Positions 29,001 through 40,200 of a stretch of 64,000 nt of DNA are shown piece after piece (within the stretch, counting starts at the first letter, position 1; the number at the start of each line of letters is the position of its first letter). The notes under the pieces are model-generated. The model did no database searches. It had not been told where the DNA came from and was given only the letters and a program-made list of their open reading frames with translations. This DNA comes from a virus. The translations under genes and the position numbers were made by a program. The DNA is taken from the IMG/VR virus record IMGVR_UViG_3300042691_007361, positions 42,796 to 106,795 of that record, one strand, 5' to 3'.

Positions 29001-31915
29001 TCTACAAATCCTTTAGGGTCATGAAGCAGGTTAATACCTCTTACCATTCCCTGAGCCTCTTTGCTTAGCAAATAGAAGTCACGAAGTTTTTCAAATGCCT
29101 CATCTATATCACTATCAAATAAGTTATCATCATTAATGGATGCAAGTGACTTTAAGTATTCTCTGAATGTAGACTCAAGTTCCTCATTGAACTTAATGTC
29201 ATTATCATCATTGCGGATACCCAATTCATTATCAATCATCTTAAGAACTTCTTCTTCTGAAGCATCTTTGTTATCATTAATAATTCTTTGTGCTATTTCA
29301 CTTCTGTCAACATAGTATCTCTTAAAGCTGGTGATACCATCATCTAGTTTTTTTAATACCTCAAGTCTTCTTTTCTTTTTAGCTAACTCTTTTGGATCAG
29401 CTTTAGTTGACTCAAGTGTATCAACTTCAGTTTTTAATATCTCAGCTTCATTAGATAAAAGAGCTTGATCAAACAATACTTTCATATCATTGAATGATGC
29501 TTTTTTAAGCAAGCCTGAGCTTGTTACATCATTAATAATACTAGACATACGTTTAGTAGTGTTATCAAAAGACTCATTAAAGAATATAGCATTTCTCTTT
29601 GCTTCTTCCCATGCATGATATGTCAATGAAGCATCTTCATAGTCTGGGTCTCCTTTTTTATAGTTACTTATGTTAACTGGATTTGGAAATCTATCGTTTA
29701 TATCATTAAACTTCTTCTCCATTTTCTGAGCCCTATCAATTACTTCAGGTAGTTTATCAAGATACTCTTGACCTTTACCTGCAGGAATTCCAGGAACCAT
29801 CTCTTCAAACTCTTCAGCAGTAAGCTGTTGTAAACCTTTTAATTGGTCTGTGTAGTAATCCATCATTCCCTTATCAAGTATAACTTGCATTTGAGAAATG
29901 AATGCTGCATCAGATGCATCTCTTGCTACCTTTTCAGAAGCAGTTACTTTAAGGTCTGTTGCAGAAGCTTGAACACCATAGTTCTTTAAGTTATTATCAA
30001 AGAAGTCTTTTAGATCTACACTAGATAAAGTATTAACCATTTGCTGACCATATTTTGTTCTGGCCATTTTATATTTAGTGTAAGCATCATTATCAAAGAT
30101 TCTATTATAACCAATAGAAAATGCTTGTGGTAATGCGTTTAATGGAGAAGCAAACATACCCATAGTAAAACCAGAAGCAAAAGTTTCCAAACCTCTAGCT
30201 GAGAACTGATCTTTAACAGCATTCTTAACTAGACCTCTAGCATACTGATGTGTTGCTACATTGGGATTACTATATGAATCAATGTAATAATTCTTTGTAG
30301 CATCAGAAATAACTTCCTGTAAATTCTCTTGTAATGCTTCACCTATATTTGCTTTAAAGTATGCAGCACCAGCAGGAATAGATTTACTTAATGGTCTTTG
30401 AGCAAAACCTTTTACAGTATTCCAAAGATTCTTTTCTCTCCATTCAAGCTTTGATGTATTAACAGTCTTACCTGTTTTAAGAGTTGTCTTCTTATTTATT
30501 TTAAGAATATCACCTCCATCAAGATTTAGTAAATCCTCAGTTTTGGATTTAAGAAAGTTTGCTATACCTCCTCTACGGTTAACAAGGTTAGGAAGTACAA
30601 GTTTATTTGATGCATATATAAGACCAGTGTTCCATATTAAATCAGTCATACCTGCTTCTTTAGCTTGAAGCATCATTCTTTCTTGAGTCTTATTATCTGG
30701 TGCTTCTTGCTCATCTCTATAATAATCATCATAGAGTTTATTATATGTGTCATTCTCAGCCATACCACCTTCTAGTCTAGCTTCTGACAATGCCATGTTA
30801 ACTGCTCTTACATCACCGTAAAATCCACCAAATGTTTTCTTAGTTGCATCATATGCTCTTGCTAGTCCTGTAAGATTATCCTCATTCTTAGCAATTTTAA
30901 TTCCTGCTTCTGTAAGGTTAGAAAGAGGATTAAAGAACTTAAAGGTATTACTACTCACAGTCTTTTCTACTCTAGCTGCATTCCAAAAGCTTCTTGCACC
31001 ACTAACAGACTTTAATCCATTTAGTGTAGCATTCATAGCTTTCATACCATCAATAGCATTTTCAGCAGTGTTTAAACCTCTTAGAATGCTTGGTATTTTT
31101 CTAGCGTTGTTTGCTGTAGTAGCAAATAAAGCTGGGGCACCACCCCCAGCAGTAGCTACTGTAAATGCAGCAGCCGCAGCTTCTTCAGCCAAAGCTTCAG
31201 TAATAACACCTGCTGTATAAGCAAATGCCATTCCTGTATTATTTAACCATGCACCTACACCACCTCTTGAGGAGTAACCAATAGCTGATTGCTCAGCGCT
31301 CATCATTGCAGCCTCTTTATCAGGACTGAAATCTCCTTGAAGCATTTTACCTAAACTCTGTGGAGCTGACTTAAATGCTTGTGTAAACATTGGCCAGAAT
31401 GAATGAACCATCATTCTTTTAGCATCTGCCCAACCTGATGTACCTGCATTATAAATAGATTCATTATCACGGAAAGGGTGAAAGCCTAATTTATTAAAGG
31501 TCTCATCTCCCATCTTAGAATATCTCTTATAGAATGACCCACCGTCTGGTCCAGCATCATAAGAATATATTCTTGCATATTCATTCTTGTCTTGATTAGC
31601 TGCAGCTTTAGCTGAGTAAAAATCACCTATTGCTTTTGAAAAATCTTTTGCAGATAACTTTGAAGGATTTGCTTTAGCTCCTGGTTTACCAACTATGTCT
31701 TTACGTACAGTAGTTTGCTGATTATCTAATTGACCTGCACTAGGTATAATAGGAATAAAGTTTGTACCTCTATCAGGGAAATTAATTTCAGGTCTTGTAA
31801 TCCTGTCTCCCTCAAAAGCAGATAAACCCTGCTCATCAAGAGAGGGTTGGTTTATCTTTCCGTAAGCTGGCCCAAGTGAGTCAAGTGGGCTAAATGATTC
31901 ATTAGTATCCGCCAT
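26075..31915 (-). CDS. giant cargo protein with embedded PD-(D/E)XK nuclease domain (1,946 aa)
   Basis: Virion cargo protein beside the RNA polymerase. Near residues 1570-1665 AGEVDLLAVDRLGNVYIID is followed by TKTGK, giving the D...DxK pattern (IIDTKTGK at ~1604-1611) of a Cas4/RecB-like PD-(D/E)XK nuclease, then a YTLQQTAYANLL helix usual in that fold. Residues ~215-265 contain an alanine- and glycine-rich hydrophobic stretch (EEAAAAAFTVATAGGG) and a second lies near 590, which may be membrane-active. The middle is coiled coil. It overlaps the 981-aa gene by 14 bases. Its size and place match ejected proteins in crAss-like phages. The nuclease could trim ejected or host DNA; its activity is inferred from motifs only. 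Confidence 0.75.
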   Translation of the reverse strand: MADTNESFSPLDSLGPAYGKINQPSLDEQGLSAFEGDRITRPEINFPDRGTNFIPIIPSAGQLDNQQTTVRKDIVGKPGAKANPSKLSAKDFSKAIGDFYSAKAAANQDKNEYARIYSYDAGPDGGSFYKRYSKMGDETFNKLGFHPFRDNESIYNAGTSGWADAKRMMVHSFWPMFTQAFKSAPQSLGKMLQGDFSPDKEAAMMSAEQSAIGYSSRGGVGAWLNNTGMAFAYTAGVITEALAEEAAAAAFTVATAGGGAPALFATTANNARKIPSILRGLNTAENAIDGMKAMNATLNGLKSVSGARSFWNAARVEKTVSSNTFKFFNPLSNLTEAGIKIAKNEDNLTGLARAYDATKKTFGGFYGDVRAVNMALSEARLEGGMAENDTYNKLYDDYYRDEQEAPDNKTQERMMLQAKEAGMTDLIWNTGLIYASNKLVLPNLVNRRGGIANFLKSKTEDLLNLDGGDILKINKKTTLKTGKTVNTSKLEWREKNLWNTVKGFAQRPLSKSIPAGAAYFKANIGEALQENLQEVISDATKNYYIDSYSNPNVATHQYARGLVKNAVKDQFSARGLETFASGFTMGMFASPLNALPQAFSIGYNRIFDNDAYTKYKMARTKYGQQMVNTLSSVDLKDFFDNNLKNYGVQASATDLKVTASEKVARDASDAAFISQMQVILDKGMMDYYTDQLKGLQQLTAEEFEEMVPGIPAGKGQEYLDKLPEVIDRAQKMEKKFNDINDRFPNPVNISNYKKGDPDYEDASLTYHAWEEAKRNAIFFNESFDNTTKRMSSIINDVTSSGLLKKASFNDMKVLFDQALLSNEAEILKTEVDTLESTKADPKELAKKKRRLEVLKKLDDGITSFKRYYVDRSEIAQRIINDNKDASEEEVLKMIDNELGIRNDDNDIKFNEELESTFREYLKSLASINDDNLFDSDIDEAFEKLRDFYLLSKEAQGMVRGINLLHDPKGFVEHVKRNKVWMKELYDNRREYYENLKEQEFQKKEGNDLLNHLASQGLYISLDDFERWREMKILPDEIYDDVHKVVIRKSHPMYDEIIRPFLMLNNLQTVKNEMEIVEESVREDLDKLDAEMQARIDVLPKNEKREDQGSLDFKGKETIKSKNISEQLGDKEYVDVVGKDGTPLTFYKDGEVLRFNDKDGEEVTPESLKELGTSDSFAEATKFVMVTEPDPDAVKEIMDEFAEKKADILQSAAEKGVENPGEVKERVIYTTDMDMDEFPPDLYNRIVLAFEEYADENGLTDLSGDDFDMALDSFLKSSFVAARLVDDYNKEQELGKAMVREPEVPMIKVGDKTMKINEIPEAQLRSILKTYQTELDSLAKEEQTPDIKQRSARLAYSIRKINDYLSGKVREGFSEAQRKTIDLIQPIIDFQNDITKGKGGYLINNQIMQRVTQVIRKFETEEYKYQAEGDVKATFNTTIAEQGFNESSISNFITELRKQKLPGFSDFTYNELQNELNTMLSEAPSASNEDLINKVMNTIAEKTYEESRISGNYIDDQVRDLFADKEPKFDDTKITREAYDALFNEDPESLGYLRNIKRLVDEEGLYVLSRVVLNDGTERGLVLYDEEAGVAGEVDLLAVDRLGNVYIIDTKTGKEVKWRGFNVEGNQSSKKEIYTLQQTAYANLLYNLTDKQAKVSLLPIQIDYEANTGRITRAGKPTAKGALEDGKYRIPLEITPDIQEKIDSVIPRKIKAAPETEETGPAQNEDFTGGNIPAEDSDIQVPQEEPVIDLDIDTLRKPIAEATQEVLDLFKSDFAQAIAKNNISVESVTAVQELINERQRQLDSGVAVKLTPENVKVGDQLVAINPIFVNNKLAIAEGDIVSIKSIDKVAQFADVNTTTVPSVPVTFNFAELNKMFILKQEVMKTEGSEDEGAPLTKDEKDFMEESFENINNLLKSSDRKDALKKEADKQLTDAVDTELFEDVTSDC

Positions 31916-34847
31916 TGTTGTATAGTCTAACTTGTTCTGACATATTTAACCAGTCATATTTTCTTTGAGAAAGGTTATTACCTGATGTTAGAGTATTCTC
32001 ATATCTAATATCATTCATATATTGACCAGTCTCATGATCTAAAATGTTGTAGCTTGTCTTAATGTTATAATCTCCAGTACCAGTTTGGTTTTTGGTAATT
32101 GTACCTGTAAGGTTTCCATATGGGTCACGGTATTCATATATTCCATCATAATCTACAATAGATTGAAGTGGATCCATATATGAAGATTGGAATAAACCAT
32201 TACTAAAGTTATTATTATTAGATACAATAGATACACCATTTTGCATGATAGCATCATACTGTGCTTGACTAATTATACCTGAACCAGTTTTATTACCATC
32301 TTTATCTGTCTTATAAACTTGCCCACCTAGCCATTCAGCATCTGGTCTCAAAATCATTGCACCTTTATTTGCATTATTACCTACTATAGATTGAGCACTC
32401 ATCTTAAAGTTTTTAAACTTACTCTTAGAGTTATTCATCTCCATAACAATAGCATCAACAAGAGCCTTACCTGTTTTATTACGTAGTGACTCTGCTTTTA
32501 ATGCATTTGCATTTGTTCCTAAGAAAGTAATCTGATGCTTTGTAGGATCACCAAAGTCCATCTTTCTATAGTCACCTACAAACTCATGGAAGTATGCATG
32601 TCCTTTTGTACCCATACCTTTTGGTGATACAAGGATAGATTGTCTACCTGCTGTAAATAAACCTGTTCCAGACATTTCACCAATTGATGCAATTCCTGGA
32701 GGAGCTTTTTTAATTTTACCTGATGAGTATGCGGTACCTGCAGCTTTAACAAGTTCATCATATACATCTGATTTATCAGCACCTGTCATCCAATTATATG
32801 CAGAGCCAACAAGATTAGCAGCTGGTCCTAATACAGTAGAAGCTCCTCTAGCCATAGCTCTAGTTTTTCCACCACCTTCACCACCTTTCATCTTGCCGCT
32901 GTTATTAAACAATGAATTAAATTCAGCTTTACTACGGAGTCTACCGTTCTCATCATATAGATACTTAGCGTATCCTTTCATATTATCATCTAGTGTATAT
33001 GCTAAATGCTGTTCTACAATTTTAGAACTATCTTTTCTCCACTTAGTATCCTGATCTAAGTATTTAGCATAATCATTAAATTGAGATGATGCTTCAGCAT
33101 AACCTGGAATACCTTTAGCAATAGCACTAACTTTATTATTATTTCTAACCCACCAATTAAGTCTCTTATTAATACCAATAAGTTCTTTACTTCCTATATC
33201 TCCTCTTAAGAATTTATATGGATCAGACTGAAGCTTTTTATTAAACTCATTCCAGTTAGTTTGTTTTCCATTATGAGAAAGAATCTTACTGATTTCTTTA
33301 TCTGAAATAACTCCAGTCTCTTTTAGTTTTTGAAGAAGTGCTAATGACTGATTAAGATATGGAACTGCATATTGACCTGTTTGTCTTTTAGCAATTGCAT
33401 CACTAAGTACTTTCATACTTACTTTATCTGTCACGTTACCATCATTCTCTGTATCAACAAATGTATTTTGGTAACCTTCATTAACAACTACTTTTCCTGT
33501 GTTAAGATCTATAGTACCAATACCACTGTCAATAAGTGCTTTGTCAAGCATATTCTTACGCTCACCAGCATTACGGATTCTAGCTGCATTAGCAAGACCT
33601 GCATTTCTAGCTGCAACTTCTTGCATAGAGAAAGCATGCTTCTGCTCATTTACTGCATATACATCAGCTTCAATATCTACTTCAGCATCTTTGTAAGCAA
33701 AAATCTGCGCAGCTTCATCTAGATCTTTCTGCATAAGTTTTGAAGCCATACCGTTGTCAACTTTCCAACGCAGTGACTTAACATCTCCATAAGGGTTTTG
33801 AAAGCCTGTAGATGTTGTAAGCGTACTAGACTTTTCAGATAATGCATCTACATCTTTCTGTACTCTTTCTAGTACAGAATCATTAATCTCTTTTGCTTGT
33901 GTAAGATTATCAAGATATGCTTTTAGCTTAGGGTCTTTACTACCCTTGTCTATTTGTGCCTGAACATCTTTTATTCTACCTTCATATGTAGTTGATGAAT
34001 CTTTTAAGTTTTCATATCTCTGAACTTGCTCTTGCTTAAGTAAGTTAAAGCTGTTCTCAAGATACTTCATCTCTGCTGCATTCTTATCTCCACCAAATTG
34101 AGCAGCATTAGAGTAAGCATAATCCTTACGGTTTACATATGCTTGTGTTTGATATATTGCTTGTACTGTTGGATCAGACCCTAGACTGGCTTCAAACAAT
34201 TTACTAAGTGGTTCAATTAACTCATCACCATTCTTAGTCTTAATAATATATCTACCATCAGGACTGAAGTCAACTTTTTCTACAGACAGTCCTGCATCCT
34301 TTGCTAACTCCTGTGCCTTCTTCATTGTATTGACGTAAGGAGTATAGCTTACATTCCCAAATCCTAATGCCTCATCAGCAGATGCTTCTTTAAATTCATC
34401 ACGCATGTAGTCCATAGCTCTAACACCAGTCTCCCAGTATTCAGATCTTCTTTTCTCATCAAATGCATTCTTTAAACCTTCAGCTCTACTTTTTTGTGCA
34501 TTATAAGTTTTAGTCCAAGCCATATCTTTCATAAGGTTTTTATCCTCATAAAAAGGTTTAAACACCTGTGTAGCTTGATCTATATTTTGACTAAGGGATA
34601 AGTCAAGACCGGAAACTCTTTTTAAGTTAAAGTCAATGTTTTTTAATAACTCATCTTTACGTTGAATATTATCATCTCTTGTAAGATCAGAATAAAAATA
34701 TTGACCATATACTTTATTTATTGATTTCCATGCAGTATCATATTGAGTCTGTTTTGTCTGAAGTACATTAGCATATAAGTTCAGGTCAGGCTGAAATGGT
34801 TGAAACTGCGGAATGTAATCTGTGACACCTTGTAAATACGTTGCCAT
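31902..34847 (-). CDS. cargo protein, coiled-coil rich (981 aa)
   Basis: First gene of the promoter-marked unit that also holds the nuclease, polymerase and LysM proteins. Its N-terminus (MATYLQGVTDYIPQFQPFQP, then LNLYANVLQTKQTQYDTAW) has a style common at the start of crAss-like cargo proteins. Long helical segments predicted from composition follow (residues ~250-350). A glycine- and alanine-rich patch (RGASTVLGPAANLVGSAYNW, ~690) may interact with membranes. The C-terminal 250 residues are beta-rich and asparagine/glycine-rich, ending in RLYNNGGY. No catalytic motif recognised. A virion cargo or ejection role is inferred from position and length. Confidence 0.65.
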   Translation of the reverse strand: MATYLQGVTDYIPQFQPFQPDLNLYANVLQTKQTQYDTAWKSINKVYGQYFYSDLTRDDNIQRKDELLKNIDFNLKRVSGLDLSLSQNIDQATQVFKPFYEDKNLMKDMAWTKTYNAQKSRAEGLKNAFDEKRRSEYWETGVRAMDYMRDEFKEASADEALGFGNVSYTPYVNTMKKAQELAKDAGLSVEKVDFSPDGRYIIKTKNGDELIEPLSKLFEASLGSDPTVQAIYQTQAYVNRKDYAYSNAAQFGGDKNAAEMKYLENSFNLLKQEQVQRYENLKDSSTTYEGRIKDVQAQIDKGSKDPKLKAYLDNLTQAKEINDSVLERVQKDVDALSEKSSTLTTSTGFQNPYGDVKSLRWKVDNGMASKLMQKDLDEAAQIFAYKDAEVDIEADVYAVNEQKHAFSMQEVAARNAGLANAARIRNAGERKNMLDKALIDSGIGTIDLNTGKVVVNEGYQNTFVDTENDGNVTDKVSMKVLSDAIAKRQTGQYAVPYLNQSLALLQKLKETGVISDKEISKILSHNGKQTNWNEFNKKLQSDPYKFLRGDIGSKELIGINKRLNWWVRNNNKVSAIAKGIPGYAEASSQFNDYAKYLDQDTKWRKDSSKIVEQHLAYTLDDNMKGYAKYLYDENGRLRSKAEFNSLFNNSGKMKGGEGGGKTRAMARGASTVLGPAANLVGSAYNWMTGADKSDVYDELVKAAGTAYSSGKIKKAPPGIASIGEMSGTGLFTAGRQSILVSPKGMGTKGHAYFHEFVGDYRKMDFGDPTKHQITFLGTNANALKAESLRNKTGKALVDAIVMEMNNSKSKFKNFKMSAQSIVGNNANKGAMILRPDAEWLGGQVYKTDKDGNKTGSGIISQAQYDAIMQNGVSIVSNNNNFSNGLFQSSYMDPLQSIVDYDGIYEYRDPYGNLTGTITKNQTGTGDYNIKTSYNILDHETGQYMNDIRYENTLTSGNNLSQRKYDWLNMSEQVRLYNNGGY

Positions 34848-34860
34848 ATCTTAATTTATC

Positions 34861-34873
34861 TATATTGTAAAAA
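34861..34873 (-). promoter_or_regulatory. variant of the repeated late-gene motif
   Basis: On the minus strand this gap reads TTTTTACAATATA, 13 bases before the ATG at 34847. It differs by one base within TTTTTACTATATT, the motif seen upstream of three other leftward units. This variant weakens but extends the promoter model. Confidence 0.35.
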
Positions 34874-34909
34874 TACCAAAATCAAATAAGTTTACTAAAC
34901 ATATAAAGT

Positions 34910-37210
34910 TTAGTAGAACATGAATGGGAATACATTTGCTCCCATTACATAAATACCACCCCCATCTTTGCTATACTGCATATTGTCTAGTAAAGCTTGA
35001 TAATCAATACCAGATGAAGAAGTAGATCCTTTCATTGCTTCTTTAGCTGCAACAATTGCATCTTTAGGATCAAAACCTGCTTCAATATAATCATTAAGCA
35101 AATCATTAAATGTTTGAGTTCTTTCCGGTGTATTATCTTTACCTCCTTGGAATATAACAGTACCTGTTGCAGGATCAATATCATACTGCTCAGACATAGC
35201 GTTTACCATTGCTAGGTCAGATGCATTCTTCCAACCTGTAGCCATTGCTTGACGTATATTAGCATTGGCAGCACGCTTAGAATTATCATATTGCTGATTC
35301 ATTAGATTAGTTTGATCATAGAGTTTTGTTGCAATCTCTTGATTCTTTAATCTTTCTTGATTTCTAATACCAGCATTAGCTTGTGCATATTGATTTGCAA
35401 TAGCTACGTTTTGGTTGTTGTATGAAGACATCAGGTCTACTACGTTCTTAGCAAGTTGTCCTTGCATACCCATAGCTCTTGCTGATGTAAGTTGTGGAGA
35501 TCCTGTAAATTGAGTTAGGTTCTGTTGAGCAATATTTGCTTGTTCTGCTAAAGCAGCAGCAGGTCTAGTTACATCTAAGTATCTTGGTTGTGCTTCTTCT
35601 AAATCAACTCTTGGAGCCCAAGGATATTGTTTTCTTAAACTTGCTCTATCACCAAATGCTCCGGCAAGATTCATAACATCTGGAGCCATCCAGCTTGCTT
35701 TTGTTTCTCTTGGATATTGATAATTATCTATATAGTCTTGATCTACATCAGTATCATCTCCTTCATCAGTAGTTGTAGTAGTTGTAGTTTTATCATCAGC
35801 TTTTTTACCAGCATCCTTCATTACATACTCAGTGTACATTTCAGGATTAGCAGGATCTTCATTAAAGTAGAGTTTATCACCTTGCTTAATAGCATTAGGT
35901 TCTTTCATCTTCTTCTCATACTCTTCTTTAGAAAGCTCTTTAACTTGTGTATCAAGTGCACGGTACCACCACTCATTATCTTTGTATGCAGTCTTAATTT
36001 TATCTGGAGTAAGTTTTCCATCAGCTAGTGCAGCTTTTGCACCGGCTGTAGTTTTAGGATATCCTGTAGGAATAACTTTTAATAACTCTCTGTTAGGTTG
36101 ATGTGACTTAGTAGTCATGTAATCAACCAATAGATCTGGATTAGTTTCTGCAATCTTAGCTTGAAGTTCACCAGCAGCTTTTTGAATATCAGCTTTAGTA
36201 ACTGATCCTTTAAGCTGCGGAAGACCATATTTCTTTCTAAATGCATTAAGACGTACAACACCTTTAGGTGTGTAAGCTTCATTCATTTTATATGGCGGCT
36301 CAACTTCAGCACCTCCTTTAGCTTTTATTAGACCGCCTTCTGCATACTCATCTTGGGTATCATAGTCTTGATAGAATGGCATACTGTAACCACCCATGTT
36401 CATACCATAGGCCGCCATTGGTGCTTCACCTGACATCTCAGGTGACATAGCAATTTGCTCACCATTAGGCATTTGAGTAGGCATGCTTTCATCCAATCCT
36501 ACTTCTTCTTGTGGTTCTGCTGTTTCTTCTTCTGTTGTTTCTTGTTCCTGTTTAGCAAATCTTGGTTTATACTTAGGCATTACCTGCTCTTCAGTAATCT
36601 GATTTGATTGCATAAAAGGTTGAGCAATAAGCGGTACACCTTGAGGAAATCCTTTTTTACCTTCTTGTGCAACTGCTAAAGCTCCAAGCTTCATTGTATA
36701 GTTACGGATCATTAACTCTGCTGTCTTTCTATCAACAGCATCAGAGTCCGGATCTTGTAAAATCTTTCTATACTTATTTATATCATATTGCTTAGCAAGA
36801 TCAGCAGGAGTATATGATCCAGATGTCTTACCAAACTTCTTAAGAATATCAGGATTCTTAATCTTCATTGACTTAGTATCACTGAAGATAAAAGTATCAT
36901 CTGGTAGATTAAGTGGTGTACCACCTTGGCTATGACGTTTACCTCCTGCAATATAGGTTTCAATCATTCCATCACCATTCAGGTCACCGGCAACAACTTC
37001 ACCTTTCTCAACTTCTACATTAGATTTTTCTCTTGGATCTGGTTGTAATGTCTTTCTTGTATCAACAGCTTTCTCACCAATGTACTGATCAATATCAGAA
37101 CCACCCATTGCAGTAGGTTGAATAGACAGAGCTCCTGTAGAAGTTTGCTGTCCTGTCTTTACACCTCCTAAAGCTCTATTAGGAAGTTTCTTTATTCTTA
37201 CTTGTTGCAT
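34910..37210 (-). CDS. cargo/structural protein with VRI-GG N-terminus and DxNGDG loop (766 aa)
   Basis: It starts MQQVRIKKLPNRALGG, closely similar to the start of the 1,412-aa neighbour. GDLNGDGMIE (D76, N78, D80, G81) resembles a calcium-binding EF-hand-type loop but lacks the acidic twelfth position; it is followed by IAGGKRHSQGGTPLNLPD (about 87-104). The middle is acidic, with a poly-threonine linker (~472-480), and residues ~560-680 are rich in Q, N and A and helical. Di-glycine motifs recur (ALGGV, AMGGS, NMGGY, AEGGL, KAKGGA, DGGGIY). It starts a single base before the stop of the next upstream gene's frame ends, so it sits in the 1,412-aa gene's operon. No enzyme domain seen; virion location is inferred. 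Confidence 0.65.
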   Translation of the reverse strand: MQQVRIKKLPNRALGGVKTGQQTSTGALSIQPTAMGGSDIDQYIGEKAVDTRKTLQPDPREKSNVEVEKGEVVAGDLNGDGMIETYIAGGKRHSQGGTPLNLPDDTFIFSDTKSMKIKNPDILKKFGKTSGSYTPADLAKQYDINKYRKILQDPDSDAVDRKTAELMIRNYTMKLGALAVAQEGKKGFPQGVPLIAQPFMQSNQITEEQVMPKYKPRFAKQEQETTEEETAEPQEEVGLDESMPTQMPNGEQIAMSPEMSGEAPMAAYGMNMGGYSMPFYQDYDTQDEYAEGGLIKAKGGAEVEPPYKMNEAYTPKGVVRLNAFRKKYGLPQLKGSVTKADIQKAAGELQAKIAETNPDLLVDYMTTKSHQPNRELLKVIPTGYPKTTAGAKAALADGKLTPDKIKTAYKDNEWWYRALDTQVKELSKEEYEKKMKEPNAIKQGDKLYFNEDPANPEMYTEYVMKDAGKKADDKTTTTTTTDEGDDTDVDQDYIDNYQYPRETKASWMAPDVMNLAGAFGDRASLRKQYPWAPRVDLEEAQPRYLDVTRPAAALAEQANIAQQNLTQFTGSPQLTSARAMGMQGQLAKNVVDLMSSYNNQNVAIANQYAQANAGIRNQERLKNQEIATKLYDQTNLMNQQYDNSKRAANANIRQAMATGWKNASDLAMVNAMSEQYDIDPATGTVIFQGGKDNTPERTQTFNDLLNDYIEAGFDPKDAIVAAKEAMKGSTSSSGIDYQALLDNMQYSKDGGGIYVMGANVFPFMFY

Positions 37211-37211
37211 A

Positions 37212-40200
37212 TTATACGTATTCTAATTCACCACCATCCTCAAGAAACTTCTGAATCATCTCAGGAGTCATCCACATATACTCTCCAATCTCATTATCAT
37301 ATACTGGACCACCCTGCTGATAGATGTTACCGCCATACTTAACAGATTGTCTCTGACCCATATCTGGTGTTTCTAATCCACTGTTAGTAATAATCCAACC
37401 TTTATCAATTGATGCTTGAGCATCTTCATTTCTCCAAGATTTATCTTGTCTAGGAGAATCAAACCATCCTGCAATTGTATTTCCTGCAGCATTTGTCCAA
37501 TCCATAAGCAATCTTCTTTTTGCTGCATTAGCATCCCAATCACCTTTAGTATTATAATCTACAGATACATCATCATATTCTTTTCTTTGAGAGAAGTCAG
37601 TTAGATCTTCTTTAGGTACTACACCTTCATTTACATAACTTCCTTCTGTTCCCATTTTTACTCCAGACTTCTCATTAGTCAATTGATTTTGTCCACTATA
37701 AACAAAAGGATTATCTAACTCTGATGAACCTAAATCAAACTGTCTTTGTTGAGCTCTAAACCTTGGATCATAGTTTACTGGTGTGTCTTCATCAAGATCA
37801 TTATCATATCCTGTGTAAGCTTTAGGCATTGTCATAGTACCACCGTATGCCATGTAACCACCATCTTTTGCATACTTATATAATAAAGCATTTCTAAGAT
37901 CTCTGTTCTGAATACTTTTTATATAGTCTAATCTTTGTTTAGATGTTTTTAATAATCTCATTGATCTATCAATAGCCGGATCTATCTTGTAGTTTTTATA
38001 CGTATCTTTAAACACAGCTGGCTCATCACCCATTGCATTTTGTTTGAGATCCATTAATTCTCTCCAAGCAGCACCTTGTCTATTTTGTTCTTTAGCTTTT
38101 TCAGTTGGTGTAAGATTAGAAGAATTATTTTGTTCAACATTTTTCTTTGAAACAATAGGCTTTGCTTGTTCTTGTTCAACAGGTTTATTAGACTTAGTAG
38201 GAACAGTTTTATTTCCATATTCCTGAATCTTCTGTCCTAAATTTCTCTGAGTGGTGTTTGCCTGTGCAGCTGCTCTACGTTGAGCTTCCGCTCTTTGTTG
38301 TGCAATAACTTGTTGTTGACGTGCAGCTGCTTCTTGTGGAGTTAAAACAGGAGTACTTGCGCTACCAAGAAGTTCTTGACCCGGTTCCCAATTATATTGT
38401 TGTTGACCATAGAAATCTGGATTTTGCTCCATCATTCTTTGAAGCTCAGCTTGTTGTAAATCATAAGCACCTTGATCACCCACTTGCTGCATATATTCAT
38501 CTTGTGCTGTAGGTAAACCAAGTAAACCTAATCCACTACCTCTTAAATCTTGTTCTCTTTGTTGTTGAGCAAGTGCTGCTGCATCTTCTTCACTAGCTTG
38601 GTCATAATACATAGGACCAGTTTGTCCTGGAGCTAGTCTTGTTTGAGACGGCAATAATAATGGTTGCGCAGATCTAGTAGGTAAACTACCTATTGGACTT
38701 TCTACTGGTCTCTGTGGTATTAACTCATCTTCATTACCTTGAATTGCTTGCGCGCCTCTTGTAGGAAGACTATATCCAGCCATGTCACTAAATGTTCCAG
38801 CATTTTGTATCTCTGGAAACTCTGTATCTACAGCAGGTGTTGATTGATTAAATGCAAATGTACTATCCGGAGTTGTTGCATAAGGGCTTTCATCAGGATA
38901 GTATCCATAAATCTTTTTGTAATTCTCATCCCATTTATCATGTGGCATACCAGAAACTTTATCAGCTTTTGATTCAAATGGTCTAAGTTTAGAACCTAGC
39001 CATGCTAATGGACCAAACTGAGAATCAATTGCTGTATCAGATCTTCTACCTGACATGCCAGAAGATTGAGATCTATTAAATAAACCTTGACGTGTTGGTG
39101 CAACTTGATCCATTGATCTTCCATCAAGCGTCATACCAGCATCAGTAAAGTTTAATCTTTTACTTAGCGGGTCTCTTTCTACTTGATAGTTAACAGTATA
39201 CTTTTTAGGCATTCCTTTATATGGACCAAAGGCTTTTGTCTTTTTAACATCAATGTTTTTTAGTTTAGCATTATCTAGAGCACCTGTATAAGTTTGGTTA
39301 CTACCGGTCATATAAGGCATTCCTTTTTGCTTAGTTCTAAACGCAGGACCATAACCATATCCCATATAACCTTGTTCTCCAGGTTGTGGGTTAAAGTTAT
39401 CTCTTATAGGTTGTCTATTAATTATTGGTCTATCACTTGCAAAACTTAAATCAGTTAAACTAATATCTGGTGTGCCACTTCTTGCTTCATTCCAAGTTTC
39501 TGCATCTTGTTGATTTACCAATTTTGTATTTCCATTATTATCTGAAATGGTAATCATACCTGGTTGTGCTTTTGGTAAATAACCACCATATGCAAAATAT
39601 GGATCACCAGTTAAGTCACCTTGGTCATCACCTCCATACAGAAACTTATAAAGACCGGAATCTTGATCTGTAAATCCTCCACCTTGGAATTTTTCACCTA
39701 AACCAATTGTTTGGCGTGGAGCTGTTCTAGATACAGGAACATTCATATTGGTAGGTTGCACAAAGCCTCTTAGGTTTTCAGGATTTAGTGCTCCTTTAAT
39801 ATCATTACCTACACTATTCAAAAATTCTTTTGAAGTAATGTATTGATTTAATGGTACACCTTGACTTCCATATACAGGTGCTGAAGAACGTCCTGTTGCC
39901 ATTGGGCCTGGATTAGCATCAGACATTGTATAAGTTGAACCTGGAGCAAGTTGTGCCATTGATGGCTTAGTGGATCTCTCAATATTTTTTACACGGTTAG
40001 GGTCAGAAACCTCATACCATTGTACATTCTTTTTATCCTTAGTAGTAAAGTTAGGAGATACAAACCACTTATTACCTCTTTGTATATAAGCACGGCTTTT
40101 ATCTTGTCCTGCAAATCTTACTGATGATGGATCATATCCTTTCCAAAAACCTTTAAATGATGGACTAGCTTTAGACGGTGCATATTCTTCTGTACCTGCA